A DNA stretch of 64,000 nt, from contig NZ_RQWN01000004.1 of assembly GCF_003977755.1 (NCBI RefSeq), positions 372,001-436,000 on the forward strand, in the 5' to 3' direction. Under the pieces are notes generated by a model that was not told where the DNA came from, searched no databases, and saw only the letters and a list, made by a program, of their open reading frames with translations. The stretch is from Haloterrigena salifodinae. Its GTDB lineage: Archaea; Halobacteriota; Halobacteria; Halobacteriales; Natrialbaceae. Every line of letters starts with the position of its first letter. Within the stretch, counting starts at the first letter, position 1. This document shows positions 30,133 through 39,436 of the stretch, in pieces. The position numbers and the translations under genes were made by a program.

Positions 30133-31395
30133 CTAGAGCCGTTCGAGGGCCGCGATACACTCGAGCAGCGCTCGACCGTTGTGGTATGCCGCCTTGTAGA
30201 CCGCGCCCTTTCGTCCGACGGGCTCGAGATCATTGTTGACGCCGGAGTGCCACTCGCCATGTTCGCGGTCGATCTGATGCTCGTCGAGGAACTCCCACGT
30301 GTCAGCGAAGACGTCAAGATACCGGTCGTCGCCGGTACACTCGTAGGTTCGAAGGGCGCTGGTCATACACTCGGCTTGCACCCACCAGGCTTTGACGCGG
30401 AAGCTCGCGGGCTCGTCGAAGCCGCCATAGAAGTAGAATCCGCCGCGATCCTTGTCGTACCCGTACTCGAGCGAGTAGTCCCACAGCGTCTCGAAGTAGT
30501 CCCGGAACAGGTCCTGCGAGACGCCAAGCGCGTCGGCGGCCTCCATGACGAGCCAGACGGTCTCCAGGTCGTGCCCGTACGAGACGACCCGAAATTCCTC
30601 GTCGTCGAGCTTCGGCGACCAGTCGGGATCATACTTGTCCGTACAGAAGCCGCGCTTCTTCCGGTAAACCGTGTTGGTGAGAATGTCCAGTAGTTCGTGG
30701 AGGCGCTCCCGTCCGCTATCAGTGCCGAACGTCTCGTAGTAGGTCGTGAACGCCTCCATGAGGTGGAGATGCGTGTTCATCAGCTTCAGCGTCGGATCGA
30801 GGACGCTGTCGCCCGACTCCTTGGGTGACCAGTCCGGTTCGATGTTTTCGAGGTACGTCTGTCCCTCCGTAATCGGTTCCCAGTCGGGCGTGAAGTACTC
30901 GACGTATCCCCCGTGCTCGCCGTCTCTTGCGTATTCGTCCATCAGTTCGACCAGTTCGTGGGCGTAGTCTGCCGCTTCGTCGTCCCCGGTCGCGCGGTAG
31001 TACTCGGAAAGCGCGTAGAGGCCGAACGACTGTCCGTACAGGTGTTTGTTGGGTTTGGTCGTGGTTCCGTCGCGCTGAACTTCCCACACGAACCCGCCGT
31101 TAGGTTCGTCCCACATCTCGTCGACCAGAAATTCGACCCCGTGATCGGCGATCTCGCGGTACTCGTCGCCGTACCCTTCGCGGACGAGCCGCGCCGTTAA
31201 CCAGACCATGCGCGCCTGAGTGACGACCTGCTTGGAGTCGGTCCCTGCGAACTCGCTGTCCTCGTCGTAGCTGGTGATGAAGCCTCCGTGTTCATCGTCG
31301 ATACTGCGAGGGAACCAGAAGTCAAGGACGTTGTCCGTCAGCGTTTGCTCGAGCGACGAGAGATACTCTTCTTTGAGCGTGGCTACGTCTGCCAT
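30133..31395 (-). CDS. AGE-family sugar 2-epimerase, cellobiose/mannobiose 2-epimerase-like
   Basis: A 420-residue (alpha/alpha)6-barrel protein of the N-acylglucosamine 2-epimerase family. Motifs: HGGFITSYDEDSEF near the start, KHLYGQSFGLYALSEYY, SYGHDLETVWL and WWVQAECM. The SYGHD-x-E form with its histidine is what cellobiose 2-epimerases show, rather than the PGHALE form of true AGE enzymes. Such an enzyme turns Man-Man into Man-Glc, a known step in bacterial mannan use, and a mannanase/mannosidase set lies 13-18 kb downstream. The start is the ATG at 31395; upstream frame is not protein-like. It is divergent from the oxidoreductase at 31558. A mannose isomerase or other epimerase remains possible. 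Confidence 0.82.
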   Translation of the reverse strand: MADVATLKEEYLSSLEQTLTDNVLDFWFPRSIDDEHGGFITSYDEDSEFAGTDSKQVVTQARMVWLTARLVREGYGDEYREIADHGVEFLVDEMWDEPNGGFVWEVQRDGTTTKPNKHLYGQSFGLYALSEYYRATGDDEAADYAHELVELMDEYARDGEHGGYVEYFTPDWEPITEGQTYLENIEPDWSPKESGDSVLDPTLKLMNTHLHLMEAFTTYYETFGTDSGRERLHELLDILTNTVYRKKRGFCTDKYDPDWSPKLDDEEFRVVSYGHDLETVWLVMEAADALGVSQDLFRDYFETLWDYSLEYGYDKDRGGFYFYGGFDEPASFRVKAWWVQAECMTSALRTYECTGDDRYLDVFADTWEFLDEHQIDREHGEWHSGVNNDLEPVGRKGAVYKAAYHNGRALLECIAALERL

Positions 31396-31423
31396 TGCGG
31401 ATGGATGATTGTCTACGTGGTGG

Positions 31424-31433
31424 ATAATAATAC
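31424..31433 (-). promoter_or_regulatory. TATA box of the 2-epimerase gene
   Basis: On the minus strand the GTATTATTAT word lies about 29-38 bases before the ATG at 31395. It fixes the start and shares a 162-base divergent spacer with the promoter of the gene at 31558. Confidence 0.5.
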
Positions 31434-31519
31434 CGGTACCGGACGGTTCCTCGCCGAAAGGGTAGTAGCCCGTCGGAGATCGGTCAAACAGGACGAGTGA
31501 CGTGAACCTGGAGGGAAAT

Positions 31520-31529
31520 ACATTTACCG
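31520..31529 (+). promoter_or_regulatory. TATA box of the first Gfo/Idh gene
   Basis: ACATTTACCG lies 29-38 bases before the ATG at 31558. Confidence 0.4.
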
Positions 31530-31557
31530 CGGATGATACAACAGAAGAGCGAAGTCT

Positions 31558-32667
31558 ATGAGTGCTTACACAGTCGCAGTTATCGGAACGGGACCCGACC
31601 CGGATACTCCGACCGTAGACGGGTTCGCGATGGGGTATCGACACGCCGAAGCGTTCGAATCCGACGACCGCTGCGAACTCATCGGTTGCGCGGATGTCGT
31701 TGAAGAGAATCGTCTCGCGTTCGCCGACGCGTTCGGACTACCGGCGGAGAACATCTTCGAGAAGTACAAGGAACTGCTCTCGACGCTCGAACCGGACATC
31801 GTGAGCGTCGCGGTTCCGCCGGCGATACACAGAGAGATCGTCGTGGGATGTGCCAAAAGCAGCGTTGTCGACGCCGTCCATTGCGAGAAGCCGATGGCGA
31901 ACACGTGGGTGGACGCCCGACAGATGGCACAGGAGTGTTGGCGTCACGACGTGCAGTTGACGCTGAACCGGCAGCGTCGGTTCGGACGGCCGTTCACCGA
32001 AGCCAAACGCCTGCTCGACGACGGGGAGATCGGCTCGCTCCGACGAATCGAGATCGGATGGGGAGACTTCTTCGACACTGGCGCACACACGGTCGACCTC
32101 GCCGGAATGTTTACCGACGACCGCGCCGCCGAGTGGGTACTCGCGGGACTCGATTACCGCGAGGAGGATATCAGATTCGGGGCCCATCAGGAGAATCAGA
32201 TGTGGGCCCAGTGGCGGTACGAGAACGGCGTCTACGGCGTTATATCGACCGGCAAAGGCAGTGATTTCACCGACGCCGCAATCGTGCTCCGGGGAACGAA
32301 CGGGGTCATCCGTATCGACAAGACGGACGGCCCGATGCTCGAACTCGACCGCGGCGGTGACCGCCGATCGATCGACGTGGACGGCGAGACGATGCACGCG
32401 ACGAACGACGAAGGCGACGGCCGCTACGGGTCGCACTTCCACGATCGGGCGGTCGCCGCGGTCGTCGACGGGTTGGAGACCGGAGCGGAACCCGTAATCA
32501 GCGCGCGAATGGGGCTGACCACAGCCGAGATCCTGTTCGCCGGCTACGAGTCCGTCCGCCGCCGCGGACGCGTCGACCTCCCGCTCGACGTGGCGGAGAA
32601 TCCGCTGCAGTCGATGGTCGACACCGGTGCGCTCTCCCCGTCACCGGCGGCGGCCGACAAGAAGTAG
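31558..32667 (+). CDS. Gfo/Idh/MocA-family sugar oxidoreductase (1)
   Basis: A 369-residue NAD(P)-dependent oxidoreductase. The N-terminal Rossmann domain starts TVAVIGTGPDPDTPTVDG, an unusual long insertion between the first glycines and the helix. The family lysine lies in HCEKPMANTW (about 120), and the substrate-domain histidine in DTGAHTVDLAGMF. The substrate could be a glycoside, a free sugar or an inositol; sequence does not tell. It is divergent from the 2-epimerase and convergent with the SGNH gene that ends 15 bases away. Confidence 0.85.
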   Translation: MSAYTVAVIGTGPDPDTPTVDGFAMGYRHAEAFESDDRCELIGCADVVEENRLAFADAFGLPAENIFEKYKELLSTLEPDIVSVAVPPAIHREIVVGCAKSSVVDAVHCEKPMANTWVDARQMAQECWRHDVQLTLNRQRRFGRPFTEAKRLLDDGEIGSLRRIEIGWGDFFDTGAHTVDLAGMFTDDRAAEWVLAGLDYREEDIRFGAHQENQMWAQWRYENGVYGVISTGKGSDFTDAAIVLRGTNGVIRIDKTDGPMLELDRGGDRRSIDVDGETMHATNDEGDGRYGSHFHDRAVAAVVDGLETGAEPVISARMGLTTAEILFAGYESVRRRGRVDLPLDVAENPLQSMVDTGALSPSPAAADKK

Positions 32668-32682
32668 ACGCCCGGTCGGTAG

Positions 32683-33726
32683 TTAGCTCAGTGAATGTGC
32701 GGTTCTCGGCCGCTCAGCGCCGTCGCTAACCTTCTCCGCGATCCCGTCCGCAATCGACCGCATTCCGGTGTCTCCAGGATGAAGCAGATCCGTGGTTAAT
32801 CCGGTCGCGTCCGCGACGGTCGGCCCGTCGATCAGTGACACGTTGTCTGGCGCCCGCTCGGCGGTTCGCCGGACGACCGTTCGAAAGGCTTCGGCCCGCT
32901 TCGCGTCGCCGTCTCGGCGCGCGTCCGCATGATACGGGAAGAGCGTGACGCACGCGATCGGACGCTCTGGCTTCGACGACGCGATGACGTTCACGAACTC
33001 CGTCACGCGGTCCTCGAACTGCTCGACGGTGAAACCCCTATTCGCCATGTTGACCGATAGCGCGAGCGTGGCGACGTCCCAGTCGTCTCGCCGCGCGACG
33101 TGTTCGGCAATTGCCGGCTCGCAGAACGCCGACCCGGCGGTACCGAGGTTCACCGCGTCGACGCCCAGTTCCCGCGCGACCTGCGAGACGTACGTGAGAT
33201 GACAGCCCGTCGCCGACGCGCCCTCGGTGATCGACGTGCCGTACGCCAGATAGCGTCGCGTCGGCAGTTCGGTCTCGTCCGGCGGCCGACACCGACCGGA
33301 GACACCGTGGAACGCGACCGGTTCCCACGCGTCGAACCGGAGACGACACGCGCGGGGGTCGAAAGCGCCCGTCGCGGCGACACCCGGCTCGAGACGGGCG
33401 ATGCCATCGGGCCTCGAGAGTTCCAGCGTCCGCGGAGTCGGACCGAGTTCGTACGTCTCGGCCCCCTGAAACTCGCCCCAGAACGGGCGGACGACGGTCT
33501 CGGACGCTGCCGAGAGCGTCACCGACACGGTCGCCTCGTCGTCCGCGGGGACGAATCTGAGTTCGCAACCCGACGGGTGACGGAACCGATCGCGAGCCGC
33601 TACGCTGACCTCGGCGGCGACCGACTCGGGAACGCGACGGAGCAGACGCCCCTCGTCCACCCAGCCCGCGGTCTCCGTGGCTGCAACGTTGTGAAAGCTA
33701 ACGGATTGAATCTCGTCGTCGATCAT
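32683..33726 (-). CDS. SGNH/GDSL-type hydrolase, probable carbohydrate esterase (paralogue 2)
   Basis: A 347-residue homologue of the protein at 12735, with the same N-terminal beta-sandwich (SVSFHNVAATETAGWVDEGR) and the same SGNH domain: YLAYGTSITEGAS (serine, again GTS instead of GDS), NLGTAGSAFCEPA, LALSVNMANRG and DLLHPGDTGM. The ATG at 33726 is chosen because it aligns with the start of the paralogue; the frame runs on to 33906 but that part is low complexity. One copy sits in the pectin part and one in the mannan part, so they may deacetylate different oligosaccharides. It is divergent from the isomerase at 33912. Confidence 0.84.
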   Translation of the reverse strand: MIDDEIQSVSFHNVAATETAGWVDEGRLLRRVPESVAAEVSVAARDRFRHPSGCELRFVPADDEATVSVTLSAASETVVRPFWGEFQGAETYELGPTPRTLELSRPDGIARLEPGVAATGAFDPRACRLRFDAWEPVAFHGVSGRCRPPDETELPTRRYLAYGTSITEGASATGCHLTYVSQVARELGVDAVNLGTAGSAFCEPAIAEHVARRDDWDVATLALSVNMANRGFTVEQFEDRVTEFVNVIASSKPERPIACVTLFPYHADARRDGDAKRAEAFRTVVRRTAERAPDNVSLIDGPTVADATGLTTDLLHPGDTGMRSIADGIAEKVSDGAERPRTAHSLS

Positions 33727-33911
33727 ACGAATACGCGTCCCATTGGACCGTTGATAAGATAATTCTGGCGGGGGACGCTCCCGATTCCGGCGCAGTCCAC
33801 ATCGCGACTTCGGAGGACGAGGGGTCGCGATAGCGACACCGGCGAGCACGGAAGGGGCAACTGTTGACTGTTGGTTCACACTTACGGTACCGGCATCGGT
33901 AGGCAACGTGC

Positions 33912-34643
33912 ATGACGTCGTTTGGATTCCAACTGTACAGCCTGCACGCAGTCGACGATCAGCTCCCGGCCGTAATCGAACGCGTCGGCGAAACGGGGTT
34001 CGAGGGCGTCGAGTTCGCCGGCCTCGGCGACGCCGATGTCGAGTCGGTGAACGCGGCGCTGGATCGGAGCGGACTGGGTGTCGCGGGCGCCCACGTCGGC
34101 ATCGAGGAGATCGAGGCCGACGCCGAAGGCGTCGCCGAGACGTACCGTACGCTCGGCTGTGGTACCGTTGCCGCCCCGTGGCTCGATCCGGAGCACTTCG
34201 CCTCCGAACCGGCCGTCGAAGAAACGGCGGAGCGACTCTCGAACGCCGCCGAATCGCTTGCGAATCACGGACTCGATCTGCACTACCACAACCACGATCA
34301 GGAGTTCACCGAACTGGACGGCCGTCCCGCGCTGGAGCACCTGTTCGAGGCGACTGACGATATCGGCCTCGAACTCGATCTCGGGTGGGCCGGCGCGGCG
34401 GGGTACGAACCGCTCTCGTTCCTCGAAACGCATGCCGAACGGAGCGATCTCGTACACTTGAAAGATTACGACGCCGATGCGGGCGAGACAGTCAGGGTCG
34501 GCGAGGGCGACTTAGACATCGAGGCGACCGTGGAGTTGGTCAGAGATTTGGAATTCGAGTGGCTCGTCTACGAGGCCGAAGAACGACCGGACTCCTACGA
34601 GACGCTCGAGCACGCCGCGGACATCGTCGACGCGCACTGGTAA
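33912..34643 (+). CDS. Sugar phosphate isomerase/epimerase-like TIM barrel (AP endonuclease 2 superfamily)
   Basis: A 243-residue TIM barrel of the xylose-isomerase-like superfamily. It starts SFGFQLYSLHAVDDQLPAVI, then GFEGVEFAGLGD, and carries the metal-binding pattern LHYHNHDQEF, LELDLGWA and LVHLKDYD, ending with WLVYEAEERPDS. Enzymes of this group are often encoded beside Gfo/Idh oxidoreductases and ABC sugar transporters and isomerise or epimerise keto-intermediates. The substrate is unknown. No signal peptide. Confidence 0.85.
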   Translation: MTSFGFQLYSLHAVDDQLPAVIERVGETGFEGVEFAGLGDADVESVNAALDRSGLGVAGAHVGIEEIEADAEGVAETYRTLGCGTVAAPWLDPEHFASEPAVEETAERLSNAAESLANHGLDLHYHNHDQEFTELDGRPALEHLFEATDDIGLELDLGWAGAAGYEPLSFLETHAERSDLVHLKDYDADAGETVRVGEGDLDIEATVELVRDLEFEWLVYEAEERPDSYETLEHAADIVDAHW

Positions 34644-34893
34644 CGGGGGCTGGCTACCGGTCGAGACGGTCCCCGCCGACCGCCAGCGGGGCGTCACGGA
34701 ACTCGGAGTGTTTCTTCGCGGTACCTTCGGTTGTGTGTTAGCGCACTCCCGCGCAAATGTTCGGGGTTCTCGGCGACGAGCTCCGATCGAACCGCGCCGT
34801 CGCGTCGTTACCGACGAGCGGTCGCCGCGGGAACAGCGGAATTCCGCCGGTGAGACGGATTCCTCGTTCGGCCAAGCGGCGAGTACCGTCCCC

Positions 34894-35127
34894 TCAGCGA
34901 GAGATATCTCGGCGGACGCTCATCCAGAAGATGGTGCTAACGATCGCTCCGAAGCCGAGTACGATCACGAGGTTGACCACTGCGAGCGTGTACGACTCCG
35001 TTCCACGCTCGCCGAACAGAAGGGTAATCGATGTGAGTACCAGCATGAACACGAGGAATAGCCAAAGCATCCCTAACTGCGTCTGGTAGTCACGGACGAG
35101 CGACCAGAACGATTCCTTCCAGGACAT
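34894..35127 (-). CDS. Small two-helix membrane protein
   Basis: A 77-residue protein with two predicted membrane helices (about 20-37, MLWLFLVFMLVLTSITLL, and 47-68, LAVVNLVIVLGFGAIVSTIF) and a basic C-terminus. It lies 122 bases after the last gene of the ABC transporter operon in the same direction. The N-terminal MSWKESFWSLVRDYQTQLG looks like a genuine cytoplasmic start. I do not recognise the family. It may be an accessory of the transporter or an independent gene. Confidence 0.6.
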   Translation of the reverse strand: MSWKESFWSLVRDYQTQLGMLWLFLVFMLVLTSITLLFGERGTESYTLAVVNLVIVLGFGAIVSTIFWMSVRRDISR

Positions 35128-35248
35128 ACGACGTATCTGAGACCGTCATCCGAATAAGCTTTTTCACCGTGTTACGGCCCGTTCGACGAACGGGCAACAG
35201 CGCCCGCAAAGGCAGAGTGACCGCGACGCGAGGACGGTCGACTCGAGG

Positions 35249-36292
35249 TTAGTCCGTGAGTTCGGGGCTGTCCCAGTACTCGTGGTTCTCGTCTTCGCGG
35301 AAGCAGGCAACCGTCTGGTCCCCGTGTTGGTACCCGGGCGGTGTCTCCCGACGGCAGGCCTCGGTCGCCTTCGGACAGCGCGTGTGGAACCGACAGCCGG
35401 TCGGCGGGTCTACCGGGTCGGGGACGTCGATCTTTCGCATTGGCAACTCGCCGGTCTCGCGCAGCGCCAGATCGGGCGTCGCCCAGCGTAGCACGTTCGT
35501 GTAGGGGTGTTGGGGGTCGTTGATCATGTCCTCGGCTGGCCCGACCTCGACGAGTTCGCCGAGGTACATGACACCGATCTTTCCGTCGCCGTGGGCGGAG
35601 AAGTACCGCGCATTCGAGAGATCGTGGGAAATGAAGATGTAGGACGTATCGAACTCGTCCTGCAAGTCGAGCATGAGGTCCATCATCTCGACGCGTAGGG
35701 ACACGTCCAGCGCGCTGATCGCCTCGTCGGCGAGGATGACGTCGGGGTTCATCAACAGCGCGCGACACAGCGCGACGCGTTGCTGTTCGCCGCCCGACAG
35801 CTGGTGGGGATAACGCTCCGCGAAGTCCGCCGGCGGATTCATGCCGACGCGCTCCAGCAACGAGTAGATACGGCTTCGTTTTTCCGAGCGGCTGAGTTCC
35901 GGATTGACTTGTCGAAGCGGTTCGGACAGGATCGAGATGATCCGCCGATTGGGGTTAAGCGAGGCGCCGGGGTCCTGGTGGATGATCTGGAGCGACGTCC
36001 GAACGTCCGCCCACTCCGTGTCGGTGTCGACGTCGCCGTCGCGGATGGCCCAGATATCCTCGCCGCGGTACTTCACCGAGCCGCCGGTGGGTCGCTGGAG
36101 GCCGATCGCCGTCTTCCCGAGCGTCGTCTTGCCGCAGCCGCTTTCTCCGACGAGCGAGACGACGTCGTTCTCCTCGATATCGAGCGAGACGCCGTCGACT
36201 GCGCGGACCGTCTCGGAGCCGCCAAAGTCCAAGAGACTCTTGTTAGTGAAGTGAACCTCGAGGTCTTCGAGCGAGATGAGGGCGTCACTCAT
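35249..36292 (-). CDS. Dipeptide/oligopeptide-type ABC transporter ATP-binding protein (DppF-like)
   Basis: A 347-residue ATPase with Walker A GESGCGKTTLG (about 48-58), signature LSGGEQQRVALCRAL, Walker B VILADEAISALD, and the C-terminal oligo-binding-protein extension with its cysteine pattern (GCRFHTRCPKATEACRRETPP, about 303-323). It is the last core gene of the operon; its ATG overlaps the stop of the preceding ATPase by one base, so the two are translationally coupled. With its partner it powers uptake through the permeases encoded upstream. Confidence 0.93.
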   Translation of the reverse strand: MSDALISLEDLEVHFTNKSLLDFGGSETVRAVDGVSLDIEENDVVSLVGESGCGKTTLGKTAIGLQRPTGGSVKYRGEDIWAIRDGDVDTDTEWADVRTSLQIIHQDPGASLNPNRRIISILSEPLRQVNPELSRSEKRSRIYSLLERVGMNPPADFAERYPHQLSGGEQQRVALCRALLMNPDVILADEAISALDVSLRVEMMDLMLDLQDEFDTSYIFISHDLSNARYFSAHGDGKIGVMYLGELVEVGPAEDMINDPQHPYTNVLRWATPDLALRETGELPMRKIDVPDPVDPPTGCRFHTRCPKATEACRRETPPGYQHGDQTVACFREDENHEYWDSPELTD

Positions 36293-37362
36293 TAGCGTTC
36301 ACCTCCTTCAGCGTCGCCCAGGGAGTCTTCGTAGACGAGTGGCACCTCGTCGTACGACTCTCGCCAGTGGTAGCAGGCCGAGCCGTGGTCAGGACCGACA
36401 TCGTGATACTCGGGCACGTCCGTCCGACACTCCTCGCTCGCGAGCGGACAGCGCGGATGATACGCGCACCCAGAGGGCATATTGATCGGGGCGGGGCTCT
36501 GTCCTCCGATCGGTCGCATCTCCGACAGCGGCGCGTCGAGGTTCGGAGTTGAGTTGAGTAACGCGCGCGTGTAAGGATGGGCCGCGTTCTCTACGATGTC
36601 GCGTGTTTCGCCGATCTCGACGAGCCTGAACGCGTACATGATGGCCATTCGATCGGCCAGTGCGGCGACAAGCGGCAGGTCGTGCGTGATGAACATCATC
36701 GTGAGGTCGTACTTCTCTTGGAGGTCCGACAGCAGCATCAGGATGGATCGCTGCATCAGGAGATCGAGCGCTGCCGTCGGCTCGTCCATCACCAGCACGT
36801 CAGGCTCGAGGACGAGGCTGAGCGCGATCAGGGCGCGCTGTTGCATCCCGCCGCTCAGTTCGTGCGGATAGGAATCGAGAATGCGCCCCGGTTCAAGATG
36901 CAGGTCCTCGAGCAGTTCTTCGGCCCGTTCTATCCCCTCCCGGACGTCTGCGTCGTGGGATTTCAGCGTCTCCTCGAAGTGCGTTCGGATTGGCATCGTC
37001 GGGTTAAACGAGTTCATCGCCCCCTGGAACACCATCGATATTTGCTCCCAGCGGAGGGACCGTAGCTCGTCTTTCTCTAGCTCGAGAACGTCGACCGGTT
37101 CTTCGCCGTCGGGACGATAGGTGATCTCACCCGTCAAGCGACCCGGAGACGGGACCGCATCGAGTAATGACGAGGCAAGCATCGACTTGCCCGAACCGCT
37201 CTCTCCGACGACGCCGAGTATCTCACCGCGGTCGAGATCGATCGAGACGTGATCGAGGACGTACGACGTTCCGTCGTCGTAGGTCACGGCTGCGTCGCGG
37301 ACTTCGACGACCGGATCGTCGGTGCTGTACGTCTGTTCGTCGGAAGTCTGGTCGAGTGCCAT
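36292..37362 (-). CDS. Dipeptide/oligopeptide-type ABC transporter ATP-binding protein (DppD-like)
   Basis: A 356-residue ATPase with Walker A GESGSGKSMLASS (about 55-67), signature LSGGMQQRALIALSL, Walker B VLVMDEPTAALD, and the same cysteine-bearing C-terminal extension (GCAYHPRCPLASEECRTDVP). It pairs with the 35249 ATPase; the two differ in the signature region as DppD and DppF do. Start and stop codons overlap the neighbouring genes by one base at each end, a strict operon arrangement. Confidence 0.93.
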   Translation of the reverse strand: MALDQTSDEQTYSTDDPVVEVRDAAVTYDDGTSYVLDHVSIDLDRGEILGVVGESGSGKSMLASSLLDAVPSPGRLTGEITYRPDGEEPVDVLELEKDELRSLRWEQISMVFQGAMNSFNPTMPIRTHFEETLKSHDADVREGIERAEELLEDLHLEPGRILDSYPHELSGGMQQRALIALSLVLEPDVLVMDEPTAALDLLMQRSILMLLSDLQEKYDLTMMFITHDLPLVAALADRMAIMYAFRLVEIGETRDIVENAAHPYTRALLNSTPNLDAPLSEMRPIGGQSPAPINMPSGCAYHPRCPLASEECRTDVPEYHDVGPDHGSACYHWRESYDEVPLVYEDSLGDAEGGER

Positions 37363-38402
37363 CAGGTCATCACCTCCGTGGGCGCAGCGGCGTCTTCGTC
37401 GTCTTCAGTCTCCGATTCGGACTCACCGGCGAGTCGGGTCCGAACACGGGGGTTGAACACTCGATCCATCCCCTGCGCGAGCAGGATGAGACCGAGGGCG
37501 AGAAACATGATCGCGATCATGGGGACCGCGAGCTGGTACATCGTTCCGCCGCCGCTGAGCGCGCCAGCCTGGCTGTACGCGTTGTCTAGCTGGATCCCCC
37601 AGTTAGCGACTGACGTGGGGAGGATACCCAGATAGTACAGTCCGACCGACGCGAAGACGACGTACCGCGCGGCGTTGGCGAAGTTGACGAGCACGTACGG
37701 CATGATATTCGGGATGACGTCCTTGAGCAGAATCCGAGGCGTACTAACGCCCATCGTTCTGGACGCCTCTACGTAGGAGTGTTCTCGGATCGTCAGCACT
37801 TGCGATCGAATGGAGCGAGCGAGCCCCGCCCAGTAGTTGATCGTGATGAGGATACCGATCACGACGGCGCGCTCCGGCGATACGACGACCGCCAGCACCA
37901 TGATGAGGGGGAGCCCGGGGATCGACATCGCGACGTCCGAGAACGTCGTCAGGACGCGGTCGGTCGTCCCGCCCTTGTACCCCGCGACCGTTCCGATCAG
38001 GACCGCGAGCGCCGTCGCAAAGATACCACCCGATAGGATCATGATGAGCATCTCGGGCGTCGCGTGAATCGCCATGGCCAGAACGTCCTCGCCGGAACTC
38101 GTCGTCCCGAGCGGCGCCTCCATAGTCTGGAACGGTTGCAGACTACGCTCCGACTGGTTCGTACTCGGCGACCGGTAGAGCCACGTGCCGACGGTACCGA
38201 CGAAGACGTATACAGCCAAGATGGTCGCACCGATACGCGTCCGGTTGTCCTCCCACGCGACGAGCCCCGGTTTGTAGATAAACTCCCGGTAGAAGTCTCG
38301 CAGTCGGTCCGCCGTCGTGACTTCGACGTCGGACTGCGCGGCACCGAACGAGAACTCGTCCTCCGACTCAGTTTTGGACTCAGTATGCTTCACTGGAATC
38401 AC
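37362..38402 (-). CDS. ABC transporter permease (DppC-like)
   Basis: A 346-residue inner permease. After a hydrophilic N-terminus a first helix (IGATILAVYVFVGTVGTWLY, about 52-71) is followed by an extracytoplasmic segment and five more helices. The EAA loop is YVEASRTMGVSTPRILLKDVIP. It begins with GTG at 38402, overlapping the end of the DppB-like gene by 23 bases; a GTG three codons later is also possible. The acidic insertion at the N- and C-termini is typical for haloarchaea. Confidence 0.9.
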   Translation of the reverse strand: MIPVKHTESKTESEDEFSFGAAQSDVEVTTADRLRDFYREFIYKPGLVAWEDNRTRIGATILAVYVFVGTVGTWLYRSPSTNQSERSLQPFQTMEAPLGTTSSGEDVLAMAIHATPEMLIMILSGGIFATALAVLIGTVAGYKGGTTDRVLTTFSDVAMSIPGLPLIMVLAVVVSPERAVVIGILITINYWAGLARSIRSQVLTIREHSYVEASRTMGVSTPRILLKDVIPNIMPYVLVNFANAARYVVFASVGLYYLGILPTSVANWGIQLDNAYSQAGALSGGGTMYQLAVPMIAIMFLALGLILLAQGMDRVFNPRVRTRLAGESESETEDDEDAAAPTEVMT

Positions 38403-39378
38403 CGGATTTGACGCGAGGGTCGACGAGGCCGTACGTCAGGTCAGCGATGTAAACCGACACCACGAGCGCGGTCGTGATGACGAGGAAGATTCCCATCATG
38501 AGCGGGTAATCCCTGTTGATGAGAGCCTCGAACATGTAGTAACCGATCCCCGTGTACGTGAAGATTTCCTCCAGAATCACCGATCCGCCGAGATTGAACC
38601 CGATAAGCGTCAGGAAACCGGTGTACATCGGCAGAATCGCGTTTCGGCCGACGTATCTGACGGCGATCCGGCGGTCAGACAGTCCCCGCAGTCGCGCAAC
38701 CCGGACGAAGTCCTCACCGAGTACCTGGATGCTGTTGCCACGCATCGCAAGCGTTTGCAGACCGACCTGCGTGATCACGATCGATGCGATCGGAAGCGCC
38801 GCGTGGTACAACGCATTCCCCACGAACGTGATCGACAGGTCGGGGGAGACGCCCGGACTCGTTCGATACCGCGCGGGGAAGACACCGAACTTGTACGAGA
38901 ACACGACCACGAACAGGATGCCGAGCACGTAGAAGGGGATAGACGACAGCAGGATCGCCACGCCGCTCGAGACCGTGTCGAACTTGGACCCCTCCTTGTA
39001 GGCAATGAGCGCGCCCCAGACGACGGCGATCGCGAACAGGATGATCGTCGCCGTTACCATGATGAACACCGTCCACGGGAGCGCGTCGGTGATTATCTTG
39101 GAGACGGGTTCTCTGAAGTAGAACGACTCTCCCAAGTTCCCTGACAGGAGAGACGACATGTACTCGTAGTACTCGACATAGATCGGTTGGCTCTGCTGTT
39201 GTCGAGACTGGATGATGGAATCGATGCGTGCGGGATCGACGCCCTGTCGGACTAATCGCGCCCTGAGCATCTCCAGCGGGCCGCCCGGAATCGCCCGTAT
39301 CAGACCGAACGTGAGTGTAACAGTGACCCACAACGTGAGCACTGCACGCCCAGTTCGTTTGACATAGTAATTATTCAT
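38380..39378 (-). CDS. ABC transporter permease (DppB-like)
   Basis: A 332-residue permease with six predicted helices. The first helix lies at about 9-30 (RAVLTLWVTVTLTFGLIRAI), followed by the family motif PGGPLEMLRARL, and the EAA loop near the C-terminus is EDFVRVARLRGLSDRRIAVRY. It follows the binding-protein gene with a 58-base gap and pairs with the DppC-like protein. Family-5 importers of this type carry peptides, nickel or oligosaccharides; the surrounding genes favour oligosaccharides. Confidence 0.91.
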   Translation of the reverse strand: MNNYYVKRTGRAVLTLWVTVTLTFGLIRAIPGGPLEMLRARLVRQGVDPARIDSIIQSRQQQSQPIYVEYYEYMSSLLSGNLGESFYFREPVSKIITDALPWTVFIMVTATIILFAIAVVWGALIAYKEGSKFDTVSSGVAILLSSIPFYVLGILFVVVFSYKFGVFPARYRTSPGVSPDLSITFVGNALYHAALPIASIVITQVGLQTLAMRGNSIQVLGEDFVRVARLRGLSDRRIAVRYVGRNAILPMYTGFLTLIGFNLGGSVILEEIFTYTGIGYYMFEALINRDYPLMMGIFLVITTALVVSVYIADLTYGLVDPRVKSGDSSEAY

Positions 39379-39436
39379 GAGTGGGATTGTGTCGTTCTAT
39401 CAAATAAGGATTTTGGTCGGCATCGTTCTCGTTTAC

